A DNA stretch of 64,000 bases from Diphasiastrum complanatum (Eukaryota > Streptophyta > Lycopodiopsida > Lycopodiales > Lycopodiaceae), in assembly GCA_029204225.1 (NCBI GenBank), contig CM055114.1, positions 11,221,634 to 11,285,633 on the forward strand. Reading direction: 5' to 3'. The notes below the pieces were generated by a model. That model ran no database searches and was not told where the DNA came from. It saw nothing but the letters and a program-made list of their open reading frames with translations. A program made the position numbers and the translations under genes. Positions 12,225 through 23,470 of the stretch are shown piece after piece; positions within the stretch are counted from its first letter, which is position 1, and each line of letters starts with the position of its first letter.

Positions 12225-13186
12225 TTAATCTGAATCCATGAATGCCTTGACCTTGAAACTTAGTTTTGCACAAAACTTTCTGCGTGCATCCAAGCTTAAC
12301 GCTTTGGTAAAAATATCTGTTGTCATATCTTGCATTTGACAATACTGCAATCTGACCTCTTTGTCGAGAATTTTGTTTCTGACATAGTGATACTTGAGTT
12401 CAATGTACTTACTCCTAGAATGAAATCTACGCTTGGCTGATAAGGCAATAACACTTTGACTATCACAAAATAATAATGTCGGTGCATATTGATTTAGACT
12501 GATATCTGAAAGTAAGTTTCTCAACCAAACTGCTTCCTTAGTGGCTTGTGAGACTGTGATATACTCTGATTATGTAGAACATAAAGCTATCGAAGATTGC
12601 CTATGACTGTTCCAGGAAACAGGACCATTGTTGAGGAAGAATGTAAAACCAGAAGTAGATTTTTGAGTGTCTACATCTCCTACCCAACTTGCATCTGTGT
12701 AACCACTGAGTTAATTGAGTTTGTTATTGTCGACTGCTCCATAACAAATGCAAAAGTCCATGGTAGCTCGAAGTTATCTCATGACTCGGATAAGAGCCTT
12801 CCAATGTGTTATACCAAGGTTAGTCATAAACTGATTTAGGGAACTGACTGCAAAAGCTATGTCTGGCTGGCCTGGTATAGATCATTGCGTACATAACAGA
12901 TCCTATTATCGAATGATAAGGATACTCTCGTTCTCTTTGATTGTTCGGGGACACTGGTCCTTCGACAATTTGACACATGGTTCTATTGGTGAGAGAGCTA
13001 ACTTGCAATTAATCAGATTATATCTGACTAATATATTGTAGATGTACCTCTGTTGAGTAATGTGAATCAACTTTCGATTTCTGTCTTTGTGGATTTGATT
13101 ACCAAGGCAGAAATGAGCTTTGCCCAGATCGCTCATGTCGAATTCGAAAGATAGCATTATCTTGGCTTCTTTTATCAGATCGATAT
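12225..13186 (-). pseudogene. copia RT C-terminus and RNase H relic
   Basis: Downstream part of a copia pol, read 13186 to 12225. The first frame (13157-12906) has the RT thumb-region motif FEFDMSDLGKAHFCLGNQI. The last frame (12524-12225) is RNase H with the DSQSVIALS block, FHSRSKYIELKYHYVR and the tail DIFTKALSLDARRKF, ending FMDSD just before the LTR. Frameshifts lie between. The 5' continuation of this RT, including the YVDD active site, is at 22504-22850; the 9.3-kb gypsy element at 13187-22498 separates them. Confidence 0.85.
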
Positions 13187-13676
13187 TGTTATGGCCATAT
13201 TCGGTTAAGGACCTAGAATAGTCCTAATATGGTAGACCGGCCCTCCAGTGTTCGAGATTATTGGTCACGCCTAGATTTTATTCCAAGTTGAGGCTTGTTG
13301 GTGACTAATAACCTTGAGAAGACCCAGACACTCTAATTGAGACATATGGAGTAGTGCATGTACGTGTGACTGATATAGATAAGAGGTATGCATGTAGAGT
13401 TGTAACCTATTTATAGTTGACCTGCATGGAAAATGCATGTGTTCATGCACATGATCCTACTCTCTATATATTGAGGTAGTGATTATTCTGTCGACGACTT
13501 GGTCTAGGTTACCTGATGAGCTCTTCTCCTCTTGTTGTCACATTGGCATGGCTTGGGGGCTAGATCTAGGAGGATTCTCCAGGAGGGATCTAGGATTGGT
13601 TGGGTGGTTTTGCTCCACAGTCTTTCTTGTGTTTTCCTATCCTCATCTTAGGGGATTGTCCCTAGTGGTCTTTACT
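13187..13676 (+). repeat. 5' LTR of nested gypsy element
   Basis: 490 bp, TGTTATGG... to ...GGTCTTTA(CT). Its few differences from the 22009 copy (for example AAGTTGAGGC versus AAGTCGAGGC) indicate a fairly young insertion. Confidence 0.88.
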
Positions 13677-13677
13677 T

Positions 13678-13689
13678 TGGTATCAGAGC
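13678..13689 (+). other. primer-binding site, tRNA-Met type
   Basis: TGGTATCAGAGC, complementary to the 3' end of plant initiator tRNA-Met, one base after the LTR. Confidence 0.88.
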
Positions 13690-14970
13690 CCGGCTAAGAT
13701 GCCGTTTTTTGATGGAATGGATAGAAGTTCTACATCAAATCGGAATTGGAACGTACTTGGATTCACATCCCAGATGGAGTGCTGTTTTTTTAAGGGAAAT
13801 TGGGTTTGGATTCACTAATTCTTGTTTTGAGCATGCTTTTCAAACTTGGTGGTAGAGTGCTCTTCTCCTTGTTTGATTTTGTTAGAGATGCTGTGAATTA
13901 GTGTGGAATTCATTCTTATTTTCTGAAGCCTTGAAAATTTTTCGTTTGAAGTAGAAGGATCTGCATGTGTAGATCCACTTTCTTATTCAAAACTGTTTTT
14001 TAGATGAATGATTTGCATGAGTCCATAATGGTTTGAACAGTTTGATTCAAATTGGGCAGCAAGATGTTTATTGATAAATTGACATGGAATCGATTTATCT
14101 GGATTGAATGAACTGATTGTTGCTGGAAATTTAGAATTTATGGTTTGCATGTGACATTTAATCTTTTTCAGACTAACCCTCTTGTAAAAACATGCAACCT
14201 TAATCTACAAACTGAAAACTTAGATGGGATAGTGTAAATTGCGGATTCTCTAACAGTGCAGATAAAGATTGTGGGTTGTGGATGCATGCAAGATTAATTG
14301 GAAAGAAACCTTCTCCTGTGGCTGTGCACCTCTTGTGGTGAGGGTCGTTGTGGGAGCAACCAGGTTTTTTGAACCCCTGCAAATCTGTTGCTTGCTGATT
14401 AGAAGAGTTTAGTAACTATAGTTATGAACCTTTGCAAAAAACTGATTTATTAGAGGTTGGAACCTCTGTTCAGTGCAAAGGGAAGCTACATAGGGCAGCA
14501 ACTATGCATGCAAGCCGTTGCAGAGGATTGAGTGACCCTCCAGTAGAGTTATGCAAGGAATAGGAACTTGTTTTTAAACCTTAAGCTAGAAACTTAAATT
14601 CAGACCTCTGCTTGTTGTTACAAGCGTGTGGAAACGTCCATCTGTGAGTGGGTAAACCGCTGTCTTGGGCTCAGAATTTTGGTGAAATAATGGTTCAGGC
14701 AATGGCCTCTATTCTGATGCTGTTCGGACTGCTCTGAGGATCCTTACAAAATATCTCAGTTGGTGAAAGAGAGTACTAGTCGCAGACATTGTTTTGTCTC
14801 TGGTTTATCTTATGCAAAGTGCATCTAGGAGTTTGTGAGCAGGTTAGGAATTTGAATCGCATGTTCAAAAGCGCTGGTTAAAACCTCGAATTCTTGCAAA
14901 CCTTGGATTTTTGCTTGCGGATGGACGTAGGAAAGGCAAAGGTTGATTCGAGCTATAATAGGCAGCCGAT
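13690..14970. other. gypsy internal region without recognisable coding
   Basis: Expected position of leader and gag. Frames are short and show no capsid or zinc-knuckle motif, so gag is decayed or this family has a non-coding interior. Confidence 0.4.
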
Positions 14971-15198
14971 GGTAGCCAATCAGTGAATCTTAATTTATTC
15001 TTTACCAACACTTCCAATATTCATGAATATCTCATAGCTCATTATCCCCAAAACTCCTCTAGTTCCAGATTATTTAAAATAATCACTAAAGATTCCCTCT
15101 ATTCACACATGATAGTTCCACCAATGCACACAAATTGGATTCCACCAAAGAAATCTATGCAACTGGTTGATCCCATGAAAGTCTTATTCCTATCATTT
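14971..15198 (+). repeat. 228-bp inverted duplication, left copy
   Basis: Starts GGTAGCCAATCAGTGAATCT and ends TTCCTATCATTT. The reverse complement, of the same length and with the same end points, is at 20192-20419. It contains a short frame (NTSNIHEYLIAHYPQNSSSS) preserved in both copies. It could be the terminal inverted repeat of a composite insertion or a fold-back product. Confidence 0.85.
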
Positions 15199-17040
15199 TC
15201 TTCTCCCCCTTTTAAAAGAAATTCCAAAATTTCAATTAAAAAGTTCCTAGGAGACAATGTATAAGATATCAAAGATTTGAAAAAGTCAGTAATGAGTATC
15301 CAATACTATTACAAACCGGACTTTTTCCTTAAAATCATTAAATATCTTATCCCAAGTGATAGAAACATTACTCTCAATAATCAACTATCAAATAGCGATA
15401 ATAATTTGGGCTTAGGAAGTCTAGATTCCACTTAATGAATTGAAAACATCAATTGATTCTGACCTATATTCACAAATCTGAAATGGAAGTATGAATTCAT
15501 ATAACTTTAACAGTCCTTCAGAACTTAGTTCTACATTGGAAGGAATTATATGAATCTCAATCCAATTGTCTCGTATTTAAGAAATTTCTAAAAAGTAGAG
15601 GTTTAAAATTATAAGAGAAATAGCTTTTAAGGGTTTCTGATTCGGAATTTATGAGATACCATTGAGGGATCCGGATCTATATCTCATAACCTCTCCAAAT
15701 ACCCTAAATAGGCTTTACCAATGGTTTCACCTGTTAGCATTACTATTAATGTAAATACTACCCACTGCCCTACAGATCATTCTCACACAAGAATTCCCTC
15801 TTTGAAATCACTGATGTCCCATACCACCAAGTTTCTTTCCAAAAAAGTTCTTTGCTTTTAGATCTGATCAACAGGAAATCAAAAAGACTATCTGACCATC
15901 CTATATCCAATATAGGGTCCAATCTTCAACCATTTCCTAGAAAGATACCTCCAACTATTGAATTTTCCATTTCCTTAAGTTTTCACAATAGATGACAATA
16001 TCATCTAAGAATACTACTAGGCATTGACCCCAGTACGGGCGAGAAACCTCGTTCATATACAGTCGAAATGACCTAAGCTTATTCTTCAAAACCAAAAGGA
16101 AAAATTCAATATAGCTGAAGTACACCAATAGATATCCAGTATCTATATTTAAAATGGTACAAGGAATTCAGTTCCTTCAAGAAGATCAATAACTGCATTA
16201 TCCGATAATCCAGAGATCTAAAACCTCTATCTGGATTTCCAATAGCAATAATCCAGTTCAAAATTGTGATTTAACAAGAATCTACACATGACTTTACCGT
16301 CACATAAACAACCCATCTGGCTGGTACTATCCATCCCGAATTCCTACCATCTGAGAGTTACAACTCTTAGGAATAAGGTTCTCACAGTACAAATGTGATC
16401 CAAGTGTCATTCTCGTTTCATGCGACAATTTCCAATAACAAATAGGGTCAACTCATGGTCCTATAGATATTCCAAATAAATTCAACTTAATGAATAAAAA
16501 AAAAACCGGTGCTATGCAATTTCCAAACATGGATTCTTAACCAACCCAAATTACACAACATTGTCACATTTACCTACACATGTGTCTCAATTTCTTCCTC
16601 CCATAGATTTTCGGTCACCCAAAAATTCTTTTAGCGAAGGTCCCCGAAAATTCCATTGACACAAGTAAATGCTAGGCTACTTCCTTTTTGACCATATAGT
16701 TCTTTTTCATTACTTTGTTAAAGTTGCTTGAATCAATGGAAAATCAATAAAATTTGGTTCCGAGTATTCTTTATGATATTCGATACACTTGTTTTTTTTA
16801 ATCGAATATAGGACTACCTCCCAAAAATTACGACCTTATTTCATTTATTCACTTTAACAAATATTTGAAAATCTTTAGTTTCCACAATCCTAAAGATCAA
16901 AATCTATTAAGATAACCTATCGGCGAAAAGGAAAAATGATAAAAATTAGCGTTTAACTCAATTAACTGGAAATATTGTTGCTCCAGAGTTAAATCGATAA
17001 AAAGCACAATACTAGGAACCCAGAATTCCACTAACTGGGT
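15199..17040 (-). pseudogene. heavily decayed gypsy pol (RT) on minus strand
   Basis: Only motif islands survive. At 15975-16020 the minus strand reads VVFLDDIVIY, the RT active-site box, and upstream (about 16120-16260) LDYR and FLKELN fit the usual LDYRxLN...DLLDELNG region. Stops and indels are frequent. Orientation is opposite to the LTRs of the host element, so this is a separate older fragment or an inverted part. Confidence 0.55.
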
Positions 17041-17049
17041 ACTTGCCAT

Positions 17050-17588
17050 AAGATTGAGTTAATTCCAGGTAGTCACCCTATCTCTAGACAACCTTATAGG
17101 TTTTCTCAGAAAGAAGAGGTAGAGATTACTAAGCAAATTAAAAATTACCTGAAGATGTGTCATATTCAGCCAAGTAAGTCGCCTTGGGGCGCTCCTGTTC
17201 TTTTGAAAGCGAAGAAAGATGGAGGCTTCAGGATGTGTGTGGATTACAAAGGGTTGAATAAAGTAACTATTAAAAATAAATATCCTTTACCTCGTATGGA
17301 TGATCTGGTAGATCGATTAGGTGGAGCTAAATACTTTACAAAGATAGATCTTAGAACCGGGATATCATCAAATTAGGATTCATCCGGGTGACATGCAGAA
17401 GACTGGTTTTCGGACGAGATTCGGTCACTATGAATTTCTCGTGCTTCTTTTTGGGTTAACAAATGCACCAGCTACGTTCCAACAGATGATGAACGATCTT
17501 TTCCGTCCATATCTAGGGAAGTTTGTGGTTGTATTCTTAGATGATATTCTCATCTACAGTAGAACACTTAAGGAGCATTTGAGTCCAC
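17050..17588 (+). pseudogene. gypsy reverse transcriptase, N-terminal and catalytic half
   Basis: RNA-dependent DNA polymerase fragment. Seen in order: [48 protein letters not shown], then after a one-base frameshift near 17376 [25 protein letters not shown], and the catalytic [13 protein letters not shown]. The frame continues to RTLKEHLS and stops abruptly at an inverted LTR end (17589). The sequence expected next in RT (HLKTVLDILRREKLYAK) is on the opposite strand starting at 20193. It lacks the thumb, RNase H and integrase. Confidence 0.88.
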
Positions 17589-18050
17589 TGTAAGAACCAC
17601 CAAGTGAAGATCTACAGGATGCCAATCACATGCAAACCAAAAGGACACCTGTGGAGCATGAACCAAAAAACCAATATGGAGAGGCTAGTCAATACCCTAA
17701 CCAATCCACCCCCAAGCCACAGTGAAGAACACAAGAGAGGAGAGGAAACACTGGCTCAAGAATCACAATTCACAATAGGAGGATGAGCGAGTTTCCACTA
17801 GACTTATTCTTCTCAAGAGAGAGAGTATAATCTCTTTAGGATCCCCATGCAACCTAAATTGAGCTATTGATCTCCTATTCTTGCATTAAAACAGTCTTCA
17901 CCATGCATGGGCCCTCATATGATTATTAATTATTTAATACGACCACGTCCGGAATGACGTAGCATAACTAATAACCACATACAACTGGAGTGACTGGCTA
18001 TCCACGTCAGGAATAATTCTGATTCCCTTGTACAGGACATGGACATAACA
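17589..18050 (-). repeat. gypsy 3' LTR, inverted
   Basis: Read on minus it starts TGTTATGTCCATGTCC at 18050, after purine tract AAGAGGGGAAGAA, and ends GGTGGTTCTTACA at 17589. It has canonical TG...CA ends, is 462 bp long, and belongs to the same family as 7208-7689. It differs from the 490-bp LTRs of the surrounding element, so it is from another family. Its outer end abuts the plus-strand RT half directly. Confidence 0.85.
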
Positions 18051-18063
18051 TTCTTCCCCTCTT
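18051..18063 (-). other. polypurine tract
   Basis: Minus-strand AAGAGGGGAAGAA directly before the LTR start. Confidence 0.8.
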
Positions 18064-18066
18064 AAA

Positions 18067-20196
18067 CCATTTCTGTCTCTAGAAATGAAAACTAGAGAAA
18101 TTCTTCTTTATGCTTTCGACCATTTCCCATGAATCATCATCCTCAGTCCGTCCCTTCCACTTGATCAAGCACTCAGAGATAGAACGATTTCTCAATTGTT
18201 TATCTCTGGTTCAGAGTACCTTTTCAAGTTCCAAAGGAACATTAAGCGATGAGTCCTCCAAATGGGTAAGATCTTCCTCTGAACCAATAACTTCACCTTC
18301 ATGCAAACTTAATTTCAATTGGCTTACATGAAACACTGGGTGAGCTGTAGTCTTGTTTTGAAGATCTAGTTCGTAAGCTAAAGAACCAATTTTCTTTATA
18401 ATCTGAAACGGTCCACAATATCTCGTAGACAATTTATAATGCTTCCCTGTACTCATAGTCTTAGAATCCTTAGGTATTCTAAGATATGCCTAGTCATCAA
18501 CTTTAAAATCTCTGGGAGACCTCTTAAGATCGGCATAGTGCTTAGCTCTATCCTGAGCACTCCGAGTACAATCACGAGCCACTTGCAACATTTCACGCAT
18601 ATCATGCAAGAAATTTGCAACTTTCTGGATCTTAACAGGTTTTGTCTCCACATTTACCAGAGACTAGGTTGAAAACCATACATCAGCATAAACGAACTAT
18701 AACCAGTAGCAGAATGTTTTCTACTATTATAAGCAAACTCAATCAAAGGAATGTAATCTTCCCACCAAGATTGCATGTGAGACACATAAGTTCTCAACAT
18801 GTCCTCCATAGTCTGATTAGTTTTCTCAATCTGGCCATCTAATTCATGATGATCAGAAGAACTAAAACTAAGCGAGGTTTCAAGCTTATGGAATACAGTT
18901 GACCAAAAGTGACCTGTAAACTTAGGATCTCTATCATTAACTATATCACTTGGCAGTCCATAAAGCCTAAATAATCTTTCCACAAACATCTGGGCTAAAT
19001 CCGAAGCCTTAGCAGTTGACTTGACTGGTATAAAAGTAGCTAACCTTGTCAACCTATCCACCACAACCCAAATAGAATCATTTTGGCATTGGGTCCTTGG
19101 AAGTCCAACCACAAAATCCATAGCTATACTTTCCCATCGTTTCTGAGGGATATCTAGGGGATTTAGCAACCCTCCAGTCTTTAAGCATTCAGCTTTGGCT
19201 AATTGGAAAGGCGAAATGGTAATCCACCTCGGATAAAAAATTGTTCCGCTATCTTCTTATCTTTCCTAGGAACCTAAGACCCCTGTGAGTAAATCTCTAT
19301 TACATTCTCATTTTTTCCTGTCTCCACCATCTTCCGGATGGGACCAAAATGAGAATCTGATTGACATTTTCCTCTCAGTGAACGATATAGATCAGGAGAA
19401 ATCTGGGTGAAAGAAAGCTCATTTAATTCACCAATCCGACTAAGTGCATCCGCAACTTGATTAGAATTGCCCTTGATATATCGGATCTCATGATCAAATT
19501 CCTGCATAAGCTCAGCCCAGCGAGCTTTACGACCCCTTAGATCGTTCTGATTACAAAAGTACTTCAGAGGTTGGTGATCTATATACACTATAAATAGACT
19601 ACCATAAAGGTATGCCTCCAGGTTTTAAGTGCATGTATCGCAGCAAATAACTCTTTCTCCTGAATTGTATAACGCAATTGAGGCCCCATGAGTTTCTTGC
19701 TTTCAAATGCTATTGGCCTATCCTCCTATAGAAGAATTGCCCCTATCGCCGAATCACTTGCGTCAGTTTGCACGACGTAAGGTATATCAAGATTCGCGAT
19801 CCGTAAAACATGAGCTCAAGCAACCATTTGCTTGAGTTTCTCAAAGCATTGGTTCAATTCATCATTCCACTCAATAGGCTCGCTAGGTTGACCTCTCTTT
19901 TTCTTTTTATTAACTCTGCCTTTAGTCAAATTATTTAAGGGTGCTGCCACTTTAGCATAGTCCTCAATTGACTTACGAAAGAAAACTGTAAAACCGAGAA
20001 AAGATTTAACTTCTATATTTGGTATCGGCCAATCAAGCACTGTCTTGACCTTACTCTCGTCAATATCCAACCCACTACGGGTGATCTTATGAGCGAGGTA
20101 CAACAACTCATGCTTAAAGAACTCACATTTAGATTCCTTAGCGTAGAGTTTCTCTCGTCTGAGAATATCTAAGACGGTCTTAAGATGACTCAAATG
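18067..20196 (-). pseudogene. gypsy pol C-terminal half: RT thumb, RNase H, integrase, chromodomain
   Basis: Read 20196 to 18067. RT thumb and connection: HLSHLKTVLDILRREKLYAK, then FLGFTVFFRKSIEDYAK (20193-19816). RNase H: YIDHQPLKYFCNQ, RWAELMQEFD and QVADALSR (19588-19274). Integrase core: WVVVDRLT (first Asp), VNDRDPKFTG (second Asp), GQIEKTNQTMED (Glu) at 19169-18654. GPY/F segment: HPVFHVSQLKLSLHEGE (18456-18211). Chromodomain: CLIKWKGR near 18150. This clade is a chromovirus. Domains are in order but divided by stops and frameshifts. The 5' edge begins exactly at the RT codon where the plus-strand RT half at 17588 ends, and is joined there to the 228-bp duplication. Confidence 0.88.
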
Positions 20197-20419
20197 ATAG
20201 GAATAACACTTTCATGGGATCAACCAGTTGCATAGATTTATTTGGTGGAATCCAATTTGTATGCATTGGTGGAACTATTATGTGTGAATAGAGGGAATCT
20301 CTAGTGATTATTTCGAATAATCTGGAACTAGAGGAGTTTTGGGGATAATGAGCTGTGAGATATTCATGAATATGGGAAGTGTTAGTAAAGATTAAATTAA
20401 GATTCACTGATTGGCTACC
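20192..20419 (-). repeat. 228-bp inverted duplication, right copy
   Basis: Reverse complement of 14971-15198 with a few substitutions. Its inner edge runs directly into the RT tail through CATTTGAGTCAT. Confidence 0.85.
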
Positions 20420-21995
20420 AAGTACCATTTAAATATGGATTGGATCAGTGGAATAGAGCTTTAATCTGAACCTTTTGTCCAAAGATGTCTGTGTAAGTCA
20501 GCCTAATCTTAGTTGGCGCACTAAGATCTGAAGTAGGTTGACTGGTTGAAGAAATTTTGTGGATAAAAGTATGATGGTTGGAAAACTTGTGATGTGGAAT
20601 TATTCACTTCAGAAATTTCCTAGATATGTTATTTACTCAAGAGAAATAGAAATTTCTGTAGCTGAGTTACAAGATTCTCAGTGATATATGTGAGTAACAT
20701 ATGCAGATTTTGGAGCAATCTGCCAGATAAGGATATATGTGTTTATGTACTGGGTCATAGTGAGATTTTTTCTCATATGTGCACGACTAATCTTGTGTGG
20801 ATCTACTATGTATTCCTGGTTACTAAGGTTATCTAGTGCACTTAACCTAGTTGACGAACATAGACATATAATTAAGTATTGTGTTTGACAATTACTTGTA
20901 GAGTTCTAATAGATCTATTGGTTAACTTAAATATGATTTGGATATGGATCTAAATGTGGTGTTATACTAGTTAGTATAAATAAGATCTGCACCTAGACAT
21001 TTAAGATTTCTAAATCATGAGCAATTAACTTGAGTAGTTGATTTACTCTTGTGGAAGTTAATTGATAAAATGGACAGTGTGAAGAGAATTCACCAGAAAC
21101 TGTTTGTTTTGTGTGTATTGCTTGTAAGACACATAATTTTTGAGTCATTCAGATTCATTAAGGAATTGTGTGCATAGGATACTGACTTCTTGGATGAGTA
21201 TTTCTCAGTTGAGAAATAGACTTGATTCATTAGAGATAGTATCTCAGTGAGCTCAATTGGATACCGGGTCCTAATGGTGCCAAGAATGGTAAACCGAATT
21301 TTGAAAATTCAGCAGAACTTTGTAATCTCTAGATGTTGTTCTAGGTGATTGTATAAAGTTTATATTGTTAAAGACATGTATTATGATGGTCTTTAATAAC
21401 TTGGTTGATTGTAGAATTTGGAGCTCATAATCTGATTAAGAATCAGTTTGGAAGAATATTCTTGGAATCTAATGATTTTTTTTTCTTGCATATGATGCTA
21501 GAAATGGGGCTGTTAACTCATTAGAGTAACTGCAGTACTCTGGTTTGAGTTATGATTGTCTGAGACTTGATGGATCTCTTAGAGATTTTAGATGATTGAA
21601 TTGTGATATAATAGAATATTTGTATATTCTAAAAATATTTGTACCAAGAAGCATCATTTTCTACAAAAAATTGACATGGAATTTCTTTAGCTTTTGGATT
21701 TGATTTCTGAAATAAAGTAAAATCACCCAAAATTTCATGTAATTGGGATTACATGAAGGTTATGAATATTTATTTTGGATAAGATCTACTCATTTGAAGG
21801 ATTTATAGCTTAGTGTATTTTTTGGAATTTGAATTAGTATTCATGAGTAGAGGCAACAATTAAAGAATTGTTGCATCTCTGAGTACTTATTCAGATGGAA
21901 AGATTAGACTAAAAATAAAGTTCACGAGTAAGATTTGAAAGCTTAAGGAATGGTTTCATGTTTTCTTTTTCCTAATATGAGGACAGAACCTATTT
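20420..21995. other. gypsy internal 3' region, no coding recognised
   Basis: Between the right duplication copy and the polypurine tract. No RT, RNase H or integrase motif is present, so the element lacks its own plus-strand pol tail. Confidence 0.4.
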
Positions 21996-22008
21996 AAGGG
22001 AGGAAGAA
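21996..22008 (+). other. polypurine tract of nested gypsy element
   Basis: AAGGGAGGAAGAA immediately before the right LTR. Confidence 0.85.
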
Positions 22009-22498
22009 TGTTATGGCCATATTCGGTTAAGGACCTGGAATAGTCCTAATATGGTAGACCGGCCCTCCAGTGTTCGAGATTATTGGTCACGCCTAGATTT
22101 TATTCCAAGTCGAGGCCTGTTGGTGACTAATAACCTTGAGAGGACCCAGACACTCTAATTGAGACATATGGAGTAGTGCATGTACGTGTGATTGATATAG
22201 GCAGGAGGTATGCATGTAGAGCTGTAACCTATTTATAGTTGACCTGCATGGGAATTGCATGTGCTCATGCACAGGATCCTACTCTCTATATATTGAGGTA
22301 GTGATTATTCCATCGACGACTTGGTCTAGGTTACCTGATGAGTTCTTCTCCTCTTGTTGTCACATTGGCATGGCTTGGGGGCTAGATCCAGGAGGATTCT
22401 CCAGGAGGGATCTAGGATTGGTTGGGTGGTTTTGCTCCACAGTCTCTCTTGTGTTTTCCTATCCTCATCTTAGGGGATTGTCCCTAGTGGTCTTTATA
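22009..22498 (+). repeat. 3' LTR of nested gypsy element
   Basis: Partner of 13187-13676, followed by GATAC, the target duplication, and then by the interrupted copia RT. Confidence 0.88.
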
Positions 22499-22503
22499 GA
22501 TAC

Positions 22504-22858
22504 TGTTGCTGAAGAGCAATGTGTCATCCACGTATAAAGTGACTATGATAAAAGATTGTTGCATTGTTAAAGTAAACATTAGAATCTGAAGAGCTTGGTG
22601 TGTAGCCGTGATCAATAAGGAAAGTATTGATTCTTTGAAACCATGCTCGAGCAATTTGCTTCAAGCCATAAAGTGCCTTATGGAGTTTACACACATGATT
22701 GTGTTTACCTTCGATAACATAACCTTTGGGTTGCACCATGTAAATGTCTACTTCGATAACTCCATTGAAATATGGTGTCTGTACATCCGTTTGATGTATT
22801 TCCAAATATGGTGCAGCATCAAACGATAACAAAAGTCGAAGAATTGCGGATCGAAGTT
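22504..22858 (-). pseudogene. copia reverse transcriptase, N-terminal half
   Basis: Read 22858 to 22504: TSIR, then after a frameshift LLLSFDAAPYLEIHQTDV, GVIEVDIYMVQPKGYV, KLHKALYGLKQIARAW and, in the adjoining frame, LYVDDTLLF, the RT catalytic box. It continues across the nested gypsy element at 13186. Its 5' edge is fused to a copia LTR at a shared 12-bp string (22848-22858), so the LTR-proximal interior, gag, protease and integrase are missing. Confidence 0.85.
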
Positions 22859-22997
22859 GTGTACTCTAAGCTATTTCTGAGCGGCTAAAATGAAAGTCTG
22901 AATTAAGCGCAATGCTGATAAGCAGTAAGTGCAATATCAATCTCTAAACAATGCTAAGAAGTAAGCTAGAATGCTCATGAGTGTTCAAGCTCGCAAG

Positions 22998-23054
<57 letters not shown>

Positions 23055-23367
23055 AAACTATTCAATAGTTGCTGAGGTCATCAAATGGATAGTGAGCTGG
23101 CATTCATCCAAAGTGAGCTGGCATTCGTCCAGTTGAATCTTCCTTAAAATTCTGTGGCTTCAATTAAGGTGAACAATAAACAGTCTTTGCCTCGACAAAA
23201 TATTTGTCAAACCATGCTCGAACATTTATAAGTCGAATCCACCTGTGAGCGATTCTCAAGTAGTTATGCAGACTGTGTAGAAACGGGAAGAAAACTACAG
23301 GTCTGGATAATGAGTAGGATGAAGATTAAAATGTCAATTAGTCGATTAGTAGGAGAATAATCTAACA
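22848..23367 (-). repeat. copia LTR, truncated at its 3' end
   Basis: Starts (minus) TGTTAGATTATTCTCC at 23367 after GGGGGAG, holds a 65-bp GA tract (about 22990-23055), and is homologous to 12217-11551 of the full LTR. It stops at GGATCGAAGTTG, where RT coding begins; the last roughly 390 bp of the LTR are lost. Confidence 0.82.
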
Positions 23368-23470
23368 CTCCCCCTTAATCTGAATCCATGAATGCCTTGA
23401 CCTTTAAGCTGAATTCTGTACAAAACGTTTTGTGTGCATCCAAGCTTAATGCTTTGGTAAAACTTTGACA
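23368..23470 (-). pseudogene. copia RNase H tail fragment plus purine tract
   Basis: The minus strand gives the TKALSLD...RKF-type tail and the stop before GGGGGAG and the LTR, matching 12225-12320. It starts abruptly at the TKAL codons; beyond that the sequence is unrelated coding. Confidence 0.75.

Larger units (their letters stand above)
13187..22498 (+). mobile_element. Ty3/gypsy LTR element nested in copia RT
   Basis: Two direct LTRs of 490 bp (13187-13676 and 22009-22498), nearly identical in sequence, both starting TGTTATGGCCATATTCGG. A tRNA-Met-type primer site follows the left LTR and a polypurine tract precedes the right one. Flanks are GATAT (13182-13186) and GATAC (22499-22503), a 5-bp target duplication with one change. 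Joining the flanks would restore the copia reading order, which shows the insertion direction. The interior does not hold an orderly gag-pol: it contains minus-strand gypsy pol debris, a 228-bp inverted duplication, and an RT split between strands. No open gag was recognised. Confidence 0.88.
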
